Assembly: GCA_947090385.1 (NCBI GenBank)
Contig: CAMUNZ010000007.1
Span: 1-30,245 of the forward strand
From: an uncultured Campylobacter sp.
GTDB lineage: Bacteria > Campylobacterota > Campylobacteria > Campylobacterales > Campylobacteraceae
Direction of reading: 5' to 3'
DNA length: 30,245 nt
The notes under the pieces are model-generated. The model worked only from the letters and a program-made list of their open reading frames with translations, was not told where the DNA came from and did not search any database. A program made the translations under genes and the position numbers. Numbering within the stretch: the first letter of the stretch is position 1; every line of letters starts with the position of its first letter. Positions 8,146 to 15,315 of this stretch are shown here, in pieces.

Positions 8146-8723
8146 TAGTTTTTATACATCTTTTTCATTAAATCAAAAAAGGCTTTTATTATTCCTTTGT
8201 TTTTGCCGGTAATTTCTTCGATATAATCGTCATAACTCATCTTTTTTTGTTTTAAAATTTCTTTTAAAAGTGCCTCGCTTCCTTCTATTCCGTTTCTTTT
8301 TTCTTCTTCTAAAAGCTCTTCGTAAAGCACAGAAATTTTATCTACTGCTTCTTTTGGTGCTGCTTTTCTATAAGCTGTATATTGGATAGGAAGTTTTGTA
8401 TTTGGATCTAATTTTGTTTCAAAATCTGTTATTACCCAATAATATTTTCCATCTTTAGCTAAATTTTTTATAACTGCAACTATATTTTTGTTTGATTGAA
8501 TTCTCTCCCACATTAATTTAAAAATGACTTTTGGCATATCTGGATGTCTGATTATATTGTGAGGAAGTCCGATTAATTCATCTATATCGTAACCACAAAT
8601 TTTTGCAAAATATTGATTTGCGTATGTTATAACTCCAAATTTATCAGTTTTGCTTACTATATATCTTTTTGGATCCAGTTTGATTTCTATATTTACAGGT
8701 GTTGGTTTTGTTGATAATTGCAT
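8145..8723 (-). CDS. Aer/CetB-type PAS domain protein (copy 1)
   Basis: A 192-residue soluble protein with one N-terminal PAS domain (about 20-115). The Aer/CetB hallmarks are KRYIVSKTD, GVITYANQYF, IGLPHNIIRHPDMPK and the KDGKYYWV strand. In Aer and CetB this PAS type binds FAD and senses redox or energy state. A charged, probably helical C-terminal tail (about 120-192) replaces any HAMP or methyl-accepting domain. It is a clear paralogue of the protein at 17464-18039. A strong AAGGAG site precedes the ATG at 8723, 12 bases after argS, so it is transcribed with argS. Its stop overlaps the DUF475 start. In C. jejuni such proteins work with the chemoreceptor CetA, but no such gene is near here. 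FAD binding is inferred from family. Confidence 0.88.
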   Translation of the reverse strand: MQLSTKPTPVNIEIKLDPKRYIVSKTDKFGVITYANQYFAKICGYDIDELIGLPHNIIRHPDMPKVIFKLMWERIQSNKNIVAVIKNLAKDGKYYWVITDFETKLDPNTKLPIQYTAYRKAAPKEAVDKISVLYEELLEEEKRNGIEGSEALLKEILKQKKMSYDDYIEEITGKNKGIIKAFFDLMKKMYKN

Positions 8724-8735
8724 AAAATCTCCTTT

Positions 8736-10334
8736 TTAATCTTGTTTTTCCATTTTTGATTTGATTTCTAATCCCATTAATGAGAAAGCCGTTTTTATAC
8801 AAAGTGCAACAATCGCACATACTTTTAATTTTTCATTTTCATTTTGTGTGCCAATTATTTTATTTTCGTTATAAAATTTATGAAAATTACTAGCTAAATT
8901 TTTCAAATAATCTGGAATTTTATGCAATGCTCTGTTTGTAAAAGCCTCGTTTAAAATTTCATTCAATCTCAAAGCTTCAAAAGCTAAATCAAAATATTTA
9001 TTATCAAGTTTGCTAATATCGGCATTTTTAACGTCATCAAATGTTTTATTTGCCTTTACAAAAATTTGATTTATTCTTGCGTAAGCGTAATTTATATAAA
9101 AAATAGAATTTGTACTATCCTCTTTTTTAAGTTCATCGACATCAAATTCAAGCGGAGTTGTCGCTGCTTTGCTTATAAAAATAAATCTTAAAGCATCTTT
9201 TCCGATTTCATTTAAAACATCGTTCATAAGTATCGAATTTCCAGCTCTTTTGCTCATTTTATAAACTTCGCCATTTTTTAATAAATTAACCATTTGCATT
9301 AATAAAATTTCAAGATTTTTTTCATCAAATCCTAAAAAATTTATAGCTGCTTTAATCCTTGCGATATATCCGTGATGATCGGCGCCCCAAATGTTTATAT
9401 ATTTGTTGTATTTTCTATTAAATTTATTATTATGATAAACGATATCGCCCGCTAAATAGGTTGGTCTTTTATCATCTCTTATGACGACGCGATCTTTTTC
9501 GTCACCTAATTTTGTAGAAGCTATCCAAATTTTGTCATCTTTTTCATACATTTGACCGCTTTTTTCTAATCTTTTGACAGTTTGATCAAACTCGTTGTAA
9601 AGTGATTTTTCGCTTACATAATTTTGAATTTTTATGCCCACATTTTGTAAATCTTTTTTGATAATGTCCAAAACTATATCTTTTGCGAAATTTGCTAACT
9701 CTAAATTTCTACTTTCATTGTAAAAAATTTCTTTGCCAAATTTTGTTTGAATTTGAGGAATTATTTCATCAATATACTCTCCTCTGTAAAATTTTTCTGG
9801 ATATTCTACTTTTTCTCCAAAAATTTCTTTTGCTCGAAGTGATATCGAAATTCCTAAAAGATCTATTTGATTTCCGGCATCATTTATATAATATTCTGTG
9901 TCCATACGGACGCCTAAATAATTTGAAATTCTTTGTAAAGTATCGCCAAATACAGCGCCTCTTACATGCCCGATGTGAAGCGGTCCAGTTGGATTTGCGC
10001 TTATATATTCAAGTAAAATTTTTTCATCGCTTTTTGTTTTATTTTTTGCAAAATTTTCTTGCAAATTTAAAGCGTTTGTTATTAACTGATTTAAAAAACT
10101 TGATTTTAGTTTGAAATTTAAATATCCATTTAATGAAGTAACTTCAAATTTTTCATTATTTTCGAATTTCTTAGCAAAATCTTCTGCGATTAATTTTGGA
10201 GATTTTTTAAACTCTTTTGCTAAAGAAAAGGCGATTGTTGATGCATAATGCGCAAAATTTCTATCTTTTGGATTTTCTAAAATAAAATCTTGCTGCAAAA
10301 CAGATTTAATCTCTTCATAAATAAAACTTTTCAA
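8736..10334 (-). CDS. argS: Arginyl-tRNA synthetase
   Basis: A 532-residue class I aminoacyl-tRNA synthetase. It has an N-terminal Add1-like tRNA-binding region (about 1-90), then SANPTGPLHIGHVRG with the HIGH motif at 120-123, the KMSKR loop at 359-363, and an anticodon-binding DALR-type C-terminal domain (about 415-532). The length is slightly short but normal for Campylobacter. The start is TTG at 10334, overlapping the tatA stop as TTGA, with an AAGAGAAG-type site upstream. No ATG is available near the conserved N-terminus. It sits between tatA and a PAS gene. The argS-tatA-gmk order is the same as I recall for C. jejuni. Confidence 0.97.
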   Translation of the reverse strand: MKSFIYEEIKSVLQQDFILENPKDRNFAHYASTIAFSLAKEFKKSPKLIAEDFAKKFENNEKFEVTSLNGYLNFKLKSSFLNQLITNALNLQENFAKNKTKSDEKILLEYISANPTGPLHIGHVRGAVFGDTLQRISNYLGVRMDTEYYINDAGNQIDLLGISISLRAKEIFGEKVEYPEKFYRGEYIDEIIPQIQTKFGKEIFYNESRNLELANFAKDIVLDIIKKDLQNVGIKIQNYVSEKSLYNEFDQTVKRLEKSGQMYEKDDKIWIASTKLGDEKDRVVIRDDKRPTYLAGDIVYHNNKFNRKYNKYINIWGADHHGYIARIKAAINFLGFDEKNLEILLMQMVNLLKNGEVYKMSKRAGNSILMNDVLNEIGKDALRFIFISKAATTPLEFDVDELKKEDSTNSIFYINYAYARINQIFVKANKTFDDVKNADISKLDNKYFDLAFEALRLNEILNEAFTNRALHKIPDYLKNLASNFHKFYNENKIIGTQNENEKLKVCAIVALCIKTAFSLMGLEIKSKMEKQD

Positions 10335-10513
10335 TTTTTCTTCTCTTCTTCTATTTTTGTTGGCTCTTTATTGTCCGTTTCTTCCATCTCTTTTTTAAAA
10401 GTTTTTATTCCTTTTCCCAATCCTTGTGCTAATTCTGGTATTTTTTTAGCACCAAAAAGCAAAATAATCACGATTAAAACGATTATCCAATGCGAAATGC
10501 TCATAGAACCCAT
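10331..10513 (-). CDS. tatA: Sec-independent translocase subunit TatA
   Basis: A 60-residue protein with one N-terminal membrane helix (about residues 7-21), the hinge FGAKKIPEL and an amphipathic helix (QGLGKGIKTFKKEM), followed by an acidic/lysine tail. This is the TatA/E architecture, the pore-forming subunit exporting folded twin-arginine proteins, at the usual short Campylobacter length. The ATG at 10513 has a strong AAGGAGT ribosome site. It lies between gmk (9 bases upstream) and argS (TTGA overlap). No tatB or tatC is in the window. Confidence 0.95.
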   Translation of the reverse strand: MGSMSISHWIIVLIVIILLFGAKKIPELAQGLGKGIKTFKKEMEETDNKEPTKIEEEKKN

Positions 10514-10522
10514 ATTAACTCC

Positions 10523-11125
10523 TTAATTTTTCCATTTTGTTATTAGGTCTTGCAAATCTAAAATTTCTGTCTTAAATTTCATAGTTTCAAAAATTTTTTT
10601 TAAGTTTTCATAACACTCTTCTAAATTTTCGTTTATTAAAAAATAGTCATATTCTTTTATAGCGTCCATTTCTATTTGCGCAGTTTTTAGGCGATTTTTT
10701 ATGATTTCATCGCTATCACTTTTTCGAATTTTTAATCTATTTTCTAATGTTTGTTTGTCTTTTGTCGTTATAAAAACAGAAGTTATAAGATCATTAAATT
10801 TTTTATTTGCTATTCTTTGTCCTTGCACATCAATATCAAAAATAACAATTTTGCCTTCTTTTATGGCATTCAAAACCGGTTTTAATGATGTTCCATAATA
10901 ATTATTATGCACCAAAGCCCATTCTAAAAATTCGTTTTCTTTTATGCCTTTTTCGAATTCAGCTTTTGCAATAAAATTATAATTTATCCCATCTTTTTCG
11001 CCATCTCTTGGAGCTCTTGTTGTGCTAGATATAGAAAAATACACATCTTCAAAATCGTTTATCAATCTTTTAATTAATGTGCTTTTTCCAGCTCCAGATG
11101 GTCCAGATATCAAAAAAATCGGCAC
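10523..11125 (-). CDS. gmk: Guanylate kinase
   Basis: A 200-residue enzyme phosphorylating GMP to GDP. The P-loop is SGPSGAGKST at 7-16, followed by the family's STTRAPRDGEKDGINY GMP-binding region, the 'FLEWALVHNNYYGTS' segment and 'VIFDIDVQG'. The length is typical. Translation starts at GTG 11125, which shares a base with the TAG stop of the upstream acidic-protein gene, with AAAGAG as ribosome site. The overlap suggests coupling. Confidence 0.97.
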   Translation of the reverse strand: MPIFLISGPSGAGKSTLIKRLINDFEDVYFSISSTTRAPRDGEKDGINYNFIAKAEFEKGIKENEFLEWALVHNNYYGTSLKPVLNAIKEGKIVIFDIDVQGQRIANKKFNDLITSVFITTKDKQTLENRLKIRKSDSDEIIKNRLKTAQIEMDAIKEYDYFLINENLEECYENLKKIFETMKFKTEILDLQDLITKWKN

Positions 11126-12546
11126 TACTCTTTATCCTCAAAGCTTATTGTTATTTTTATATTCATCTCTCTTAAAATTTCTTTTAAAACAGATTTGTTT
11201 CCAAAAATTGATCCAACTGCCATAGAAACTTCGTTTTCTATACCGTTTCTAATACCCATTCTAACATCTTGCGCTATTTGATTTGATAAATCATTTGTGG
11301 CCATTGGTTGTGGAATTTGTGCTTGTTGTATTTCTGGCTGTTGTATTTGTTGAGATAAAGGTTTTACTGGCTCTTCTTTTTGAATAATTTCTTCTTTTAT
11401 AGAAGGCGCTTCTTTAATTATCTCTTCTTGTTTGATACTTTCTTTCGATTCTTCTTTTGAAATTTCTGGTTCTGGTTTTATAATTCCAGCTAATAAATCA
11501 TCAATATCATCTAGATTTAATATATCATCATCAATTTTTATATCATTTTGAATAGATTGCTGTGTTGGCTGTGTAACAGGCTGCTGTTGAATAATAGGTT
11601 GTTGCTGAATAGTAGGTTTAGGCACAATTTGTTCAGGCTCTTTTATTATAGGTTCTTCTATTTTTGGTTCCAAATTAGGAATTTCTAAACTGTCTAAATT
11701 GATATTATTTTTTATTTCTAGAGCTTCCTCTTTTGTATCTGAAATTTCACCTTTTTCAAATTGTTTCATCAAATCATCCAAATCAAGATCATTTGTATTA
11801 AGATCTGGCTGCTTTAATTCTATTGTCTCTGGTTGTATAGGTTTCGCAGGTTCTAAAATTTCTGGCTCTTTTTGTTTTAAATCGATCGTTAAATCATCAA
11901 ATTTATTTTCTTGTGAGTTTTCCATACTTTTAGCAAGCGCTTCTAAATCAAAATCATCGCTTAAATCTGCAAAATTTTGCGCTGTTACACTTGGCTGTGT
12001 TACATTTGGTTGTGAATTTTGAGTTAAAATTTGTTTCGGTTCTTCAAAAGTTTTATTTGTAGGTTGATTTGTCGTTGCTATAGATTGCTTTTCTTCAATA
12101 TTTAAAAGTTCCAAAGTATCTAGCAACTCAAGCCCTTCATCCCCGCCTTTTTGATTAGAACTTGGCATATACTGTTTTATATCAACACCCAAATCGCTCA
12201 AATTTTGAGCATCTTGATCATTTTGAATTATATGCTCTTCTTCTGGCGCTGGTGGTATTGGCGAATTTAAACGATCTATCGTCGTACTTACCAAATTCGT
12301 AAAATCTGACATAGTAAAAGGTTTGGAGATAGAGAATTTTTTATTTGATTGCGGTATGGATTTTGCTAATAGATAAATTGTTTTATTTTCATCTCCGATT
12401 ATATCTAAAGCTTCATCGCAATCTCTTATGATTAATTCAAAATCTTCATCTTTTCCATTAACAGATATATGGTGACCTAATTTTTCACAACAAGAATTTA
12501 AAATTTTCATTATAACTTGGTTTCTACTGTGTAATAAAATATTCAC
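11125..12546 (-). CDS. Highly acidic protein with degenerate receiver-like N-terminus
   Basis: A 473-residue acidic protein in the position of C. jejuni Cj1178c ('highly acidic protein', from memory). Three parts are visible. Residues 1-90 look like a response-regulator receiver fold (hydrophobic 'MNILL' strand, 'TIYLLAKS' strand and a K75-P76-F77 motif) but without the acidic phosphorylation pocket. Residues about 95-415 are low-complexity Glu/Asp/Gln/Pro sequence with short repeats such as QQQPIIQQQP and many LDDL/LDLD segments. The last ~50 residues form a conserved-looking helical module (SNQIAQDVRMGIRNGIENEV, then SIFGNKSVLKEILREM). It starts at GTG 12546 after a strong AAAGGAG. The usual upstream neighbour fliR is absent. 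Function unknown; the receiver reading is inference. Confidence 0.75.
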   Translation of the reverse strand: MNILLHSRNQVIMKILNSCCEKLGHHISVNGKDEDFELIIRDCDEALDIIGDENKTIYLLAKSIPQSNKKFSISKPFTMSDFTNLVSTTIDRLNSPIPPAPEEEHIIQNDQDAQNLSDLGVDIKQYMPSSNQKGGDEGLELLDTLELLNIEEKQSIATTNQPTNKTFEEPKQILTQNSQPNVTQPSVTAQNFADLSDDFDLEALAKSMENSQENKFDDLTIDLKQKEPEILEPAKPIQPETIELKQPDLNTNDLDLDDLMKQFEKGEISDTKEEALEIKNNINLDSLEIPNLEPKIEEPIIKEPEQIVPKPTIQQQPIIQQQPVTQPTQQSIQNDIKIDDDILNLDDIDDLLAGIIKPEPEISKEESKESIKQEEIIKEAPSIKEEIIQKEEPVKPLSQQIQQPEIQQAQIPQPMATNDLSNQIAQDVRMGIRNGIENEVSMAVGSIFGNKSVLKEILREMNIKITISFEDKE

Positions 12547-12573
12547 TCGAGCTCCTTTAAATTTAGACGGCTA

Positions 12574-12579
12574 ATTTTA
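12574..12579 (-). promoter_or_regulatory. Possible -10 (TAAAAT) upstream of the acidic-protein gene
   Basis: The minus-strand TTTTAAAAT sequence sits about 28 bases before the GTG at 12546, with T/A-rich sequence upstream. It lies in the 84-base gap left where fliR would be expected. It could give the downstream genes their own promoter, but base composition makes chance occurrence easy. Confidence 0.35.
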
Positions 12580-12630
12580 AAATATTTTTTATTATTTGTT
12601 GCTTATATTCTTAAAAAAGTTTTTGTTTTT

Positions 12631-13272
12631 TTAAATTTTATTTAATTTTTGATCATTTAGAAGAAATTTATTCGTGCATTTTGAAGCTAAATTTTCATCG
12701 TGAGTTACTAAAAAAAGTGTTGCGTCGTTTTGTTTTATATATTCAAAAATTACCTCCATAACATCATTTGCTGTATTTTTGTCTAAATTTCCAGTTGGTT
12801 CATCGGCAAAAATCACTTTTGGTTTTTTGCTTAAAACTCTAGTGATTGAAACTCTTTGTTGCTGTCCGCCACTTAATTCTCCAACTTTTTGGTGCAAAAT
12901 TTCATCAATTTTAAATTTTTTACAAATTTCATTATCAAATTTTTGTTTTGACAAAATTGTAGCCAATTCAATATTTTCTATAGCTAAAAAGCCTTTGAAA
13001 AGATAATGTGATTGAAAAATTATCCCGAAATCATTTCGACGAATTTTTAAAATTTCATCGCTGTTAAGATTATAAATAGATTTGTCTTTGTAAAAAATTT
13101 CACCATTATTCGGCTTTAAAAGTGTGCAAAATATATGTAAAAGTGTGGACTTTCCACAGCCGCTAACGCCTAAAATAGCGGAGCTTTCTCCACTATTTAG
13201 ACTTAATTTTATATTTTTAAACAATGGAAATTCAAAAGAGTGCGATAAATTTTCACCTTTTAAAATTTCCAT
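12631..13272 (-). CDS. LolD/FtsE-like ABC transporter ATP-binding protein
   Basis: A 213-residue ABC ATPase with every catalytic motif: Walker A GVSGCGKST (about 34-42), Q-loop IIFQSH, signature LSGGQQQR (about 134-141), Walker B VIFADEP and switch histidine VTHD. The size and the LSGGQQQR/EPTGNLD pattern place it in the LolD/FtsE/MacB-type group that drives mechanotransmission or lipoprotein release. No permease gene is adjacent, so the partner and substrate are unknown. It starts 4 bases after tsf with AAGG-poor sequence, so it is cotranscribed. C. jejuni has the same gene beside tsf (Cj1180c, from memory). Confidence 0.88.
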   Translation of the reverse strand: MEILKGENLSHSFEFPLFKNIKLSLNSGESSAILGVSGCGKSTLLHIFCTLLKPNNGEIFYKDKSIYNLNSDEILKIRRNDFGIIFQSHYLFKGFLAIENIELATILSKQKFDNEICKKFKIDEILHQKVGELSGGQQQRVSITRVLSKKPKVIFADEPTGNLDKNTANDVMEVIFEYIKQNDATLFLVTHDENLASKCTNKFLLNDQKLNKI

Positions 13273-13276
13273 ATTT

Positions 13277-14338
13277 TTAACCTATTTGAGCTGCAACTTC
13301 TGCTGCAAAATCTTCAACTTTCTTTTCTAAACCTTCTCCGACTTCAAATCTTATGTATTTTTCGATTTCGATTTTTCCGCCAAATTCTTTAGATTTCTCA
13401 TCTATTATTTGAGATACAGTTTTTTTATCATCCATTACATAAAATTGACCAAGAAGTGTTAATCTTTGATCCAAAATTGTGTTATCGGCATAAAATCTTT
13501 CTAATTTTCCAGGTATGATTTTATCCCAAATTTTTTCTGGTTTTTTCTCTTTTTTAATCTCTTTTTTAATCTCATCTTCTGCTTTTTTTATTATTTCATC
13601 TGTTAATTGAATTCTGCTTGCAAATTCAGGGATGTGATGAAGAGGTTTCCCAAGTCTTTTTAACTCTTCGTTATCTTTTTCTAATTCTGCTTTTAAAGCA
13701 ATAAATTCATCTTCTACAAATTTAGGATCAAGATCTTTATAACTTATTACTTTTGGATTCATAGCTGCTGCATGCATACAAAGTTGACGAATAAACTCTT
13801 TTGATTTTTTTGCAACATCTTCGTTTTCACATTTTGCAAGTATGATTACTCCAACTCTTCCGTTGCTGTGCAAATAACCATTTACAACGCATTTATTGCA
13901 TTCGCTTTTTAAAGTGGCAAATCTTCTTACTACTAAATTTTCGCCAATTGTTGCTATTTGTGCTTGTAAAAATTCTTCAAATTTTACGCCGTCTATACAG
14001 CTCTTATTTAATTCTTCTACAGTTTGTATCGAATTTTCTTGGATATGTGCTGTTGTTTTGTTTGTAAGATCTATAAAATTTGAATTTTTTGCGACAAAAT
14101 CTGTTTCTGAGTTTATTTCAGAAATTGTTGCGATATCGTCTTTGACTACGACGCTTATAAGACCTTCGCTTGCTAATCTATCTGCTTTTTTAGCGGCTTT
14201 TCCAAGTCCTTTTTCTCTTAAATATTGAACTGCTTTTTCCATATCTCCTTCGTTTTCAACTAAGGCTTTTTTGCAGTCCATCATTCCAGCACCTGTGCTT
14301 TCCCTTAACTCTTTTACCATAGATGCAGAAATTTCCAT
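13277..14338 (-). CDS. tsf: Elongation factor Ts
   Basis: A 353-residue guanine-nucleotide exchange factor for EF-Tu. The N-terminal UBA-like domain has VKELRESTGAGMMDCKKAL, followed by the diagnostic TDFVAKN motif at 79-85 and then the core subdomains. The C-terminal half carries a Lys/Glu-rich insertion around 235-265. The family is often about 280-350 residues, so this is at the long end, as in other Campylobacter. The ATG at 14338 overlaps the rpsB stop by one base (TAATG). Confidence 0.97.
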   Translation of the reverse strand: MEISASMVKELRESTGAGMMDCKKALVENEGDMEKAVQYLREKGLGKAAKKADRLASEGLISVVVKDDIATISEINSETDFVAKNSNFIDLTNKTTAHIQENSIQTVEELNKSCIDGVKFEEFLQAQIATIGENLVVRRFATLKSECNKCVVNGYLHSNGRVGVIILAKCENEDVAKKSKEFIRQLCMHAAAMNPKVISYKDLDPKFVEDEFIALKAELEKDNEELKRLGKPLHHIPEFASRIQLTDEIIKKAEDEIKKEIKKEKKPEKIWDKIIPGKLERFYADNTILDQRLTLLGQFYVMDDKKTVSQIIDEKSKEFGGKIEIEKYIRFEVGEGLEKKVEDFAAEVAAQIG

Positions 14339-15135
14339 TACTTTTCCTCGCTTTGTGCAAAATCTTCTTCACTCATAGCTTCTTGTAAAACTTCGTTTTT
14401 TTCTTCTTGACTTACTACTTCTTTATTTTCTTCAACAATTGCCTCTGGATCTTGTTCTTTTAAAGCTTTTCCTTCATTTATAGCTTCGGTCATTTCTTGG
14501 CAGAAAAGTTGAACACTTCTGATAGCATCGTCGTTGCCTGGAATTGGGTAATCAATCACATCTGGATCGCAGTTTGTATCAATTGGTGCAACAACTGGAA
14601 TTTTTAATCTATTTGCTTCTGAAACAGCAATTTTTTCTTTGCAAGTGTCGATTACAAACATCATATCAGGCAAAGTTTTCATATCGCGAATTCCGCCTAA
14701 AACTTCAAGTAATTTCTCTTTTTTTCTGTTTAGCATCAAAGCTTCTTTTTTTGTCAAGAAATTTATCGATCCATCGTTTTCCATAGCTTCAATAACTTCA
14801 AGTTTTCTAATTGATTGTTTAATTGTGCCAAAATTTGTAAGCATTCCGCCTAACCATCTTGTATTTACATAAGGCATTCCGCATTTTAAAGCATATTCTT
14901 TAAGTGCTATTCCAGCTTGTTTTTTTGTACCTACAAAAAGTATTGTTTTGCCTTCTGCTGCTGCGTCACGAACGATATTATAAGTGTATCTGAAATATCT
15001 AATTGTCTTTTGTAAATCTATTATATAGATACCTTTTCTCTCACCAAAAATAAATTTCTTCATTTTTGGATTCCATCTTCTAGTTTGATGACCAAAATGT
15101 ACGCCACATTCTAGTAAATCTCTCATAGTTACCAT
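14338..15135 (-). CDS. rpsB: 30S ribosomal protein S2
   Basis: A 265-residue ribosomal protein with the canonical N-terminus MVTMRDLLECGVHFGHQTRR, FGERKGIYIIDLQKT, the 'RWLGGMLTNF' and 'PDMMFVIDT' segments, and 'VVAPIDTNCDP' near residue 181. The tail from about 225 is Glu-rich. The ATG at 15135 has an AAGGAGA site. It is the first gene of the long minus-strand operon and is preceded by a leader of roughly 90 nt that may be structured. Confidence 0.98.
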   Translation of the reverse strand: MVTMRDLLECGVHFGHQTRRWNPKMKKFIFGERKGIYIIDLQKTIRYFRYTYNIVRDAAAEGKTILFVGTKKQAGIALKEYALKCGMPYVNTRWLGGMLTNFGTIKQSIRKLEVIEAMENDGSINFLTKKEALMLNRKKEKLLEVLGGIRDMKTLPDMMFVIDTCKEKIAVSEANRLKIPVVAPIDTNCDPDVIDYPIPGNDDAIRSVQLFCQEMTEAINEGKALKEQDPEAIVEENKEVVSQEEKNEVLQEAMSEEDFAQSEEK

Positions 15136-15236
15136 ATGAGTTCTCCTTAAAAATAGTTTAATTCCTCCGCATCCATTAATAGGACAACCTACAACTAAAT
15201 TTGGATTGATGCGTGTGAAATAAATTGCGAATTTTA
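15136..15236 (-). promoter_or_regulatory. rpsB promoter and possible structured leader
   Basis: On the minus strand a -10 element TAAAAT (15236-15231, within TAGATAAAATTCGC) predicts transcription from about 15224, giving a leader of about 90 nt. Within it CGCATC (15213-15208) can pair with GATGCG (15173-15168), enclosing a 34-nt loop. The segment GGATGCGGAGGAATTAAAC follows, 24 nt before AAGGAG. The hairpin places a decoy Shine-Dalgarno-like GGAGGA just outside its stem. Autoregulation of rpsB leaders by S2 is known in other bacteria; that it applies here is inference. Confidence 0.45.
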
Positions 15237-15275
15237 TCTAAATGGACCTTATATATTGCTTTAAGATTTTTTTGA

Positions 15276-15281
15276 TAAAAT
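15276..15281 (+). promoter_or_regulatory. -10 element for the dsbI gene
   Basis: TAAAAT in TTTTTTTGATAAAATGCG lies 35 bases before the ATG at 15316. An upstream T-run is typical of Campylobacter sigma70 promoters. It is followed by AGGAT (15306-15310) as ribosome site. Confidence 0.6.
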
Positions 15282-15315
15282 GCGACCTTTCATGTTTAAA
15301 AAATAGGATTTTTAA

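Noticed and set aside
9683..10114. A 143-codon plus-strand open frame inside argS
   Set aside because: argS is intact with HIGH and KMSKR motifs; the opposite frame is a low-complexity Leu/Phe/Lys product with no start signals.
11330..11610. Short CAA/CAG-like repeats (Gln-rich) in the acidic gene as a possible repeat array or CRISPR
   Set aside because: The units are irregular, codon-phased and encode a continuous Gln/Pro linker. There are no regular direct repeats or spacers; no CRISPR array was found in the window.
11699..12022. A 107-codon serine-rich plus-strand open frame opposite the acidic-protein gene
   Set aside because: Its Ser/Phe-rich product is the expected complement of a Glu/Asp-rich low-complexity coding strand.
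13896..14228. A 110-codon plus-strand open frame opposite tsf
   Set aside because: It is fully antisense to the conserved N-terminal half of EF-Ts and has no promoter or ribosome site.
15136..15315. A tRNA or small ORF in the rpsB-dsbI gap
   Set aside because: No cloverleaf or conserved tRNA sequence and no supported reading frame; the region is explained by two divergent promoters and the rpsB leader.
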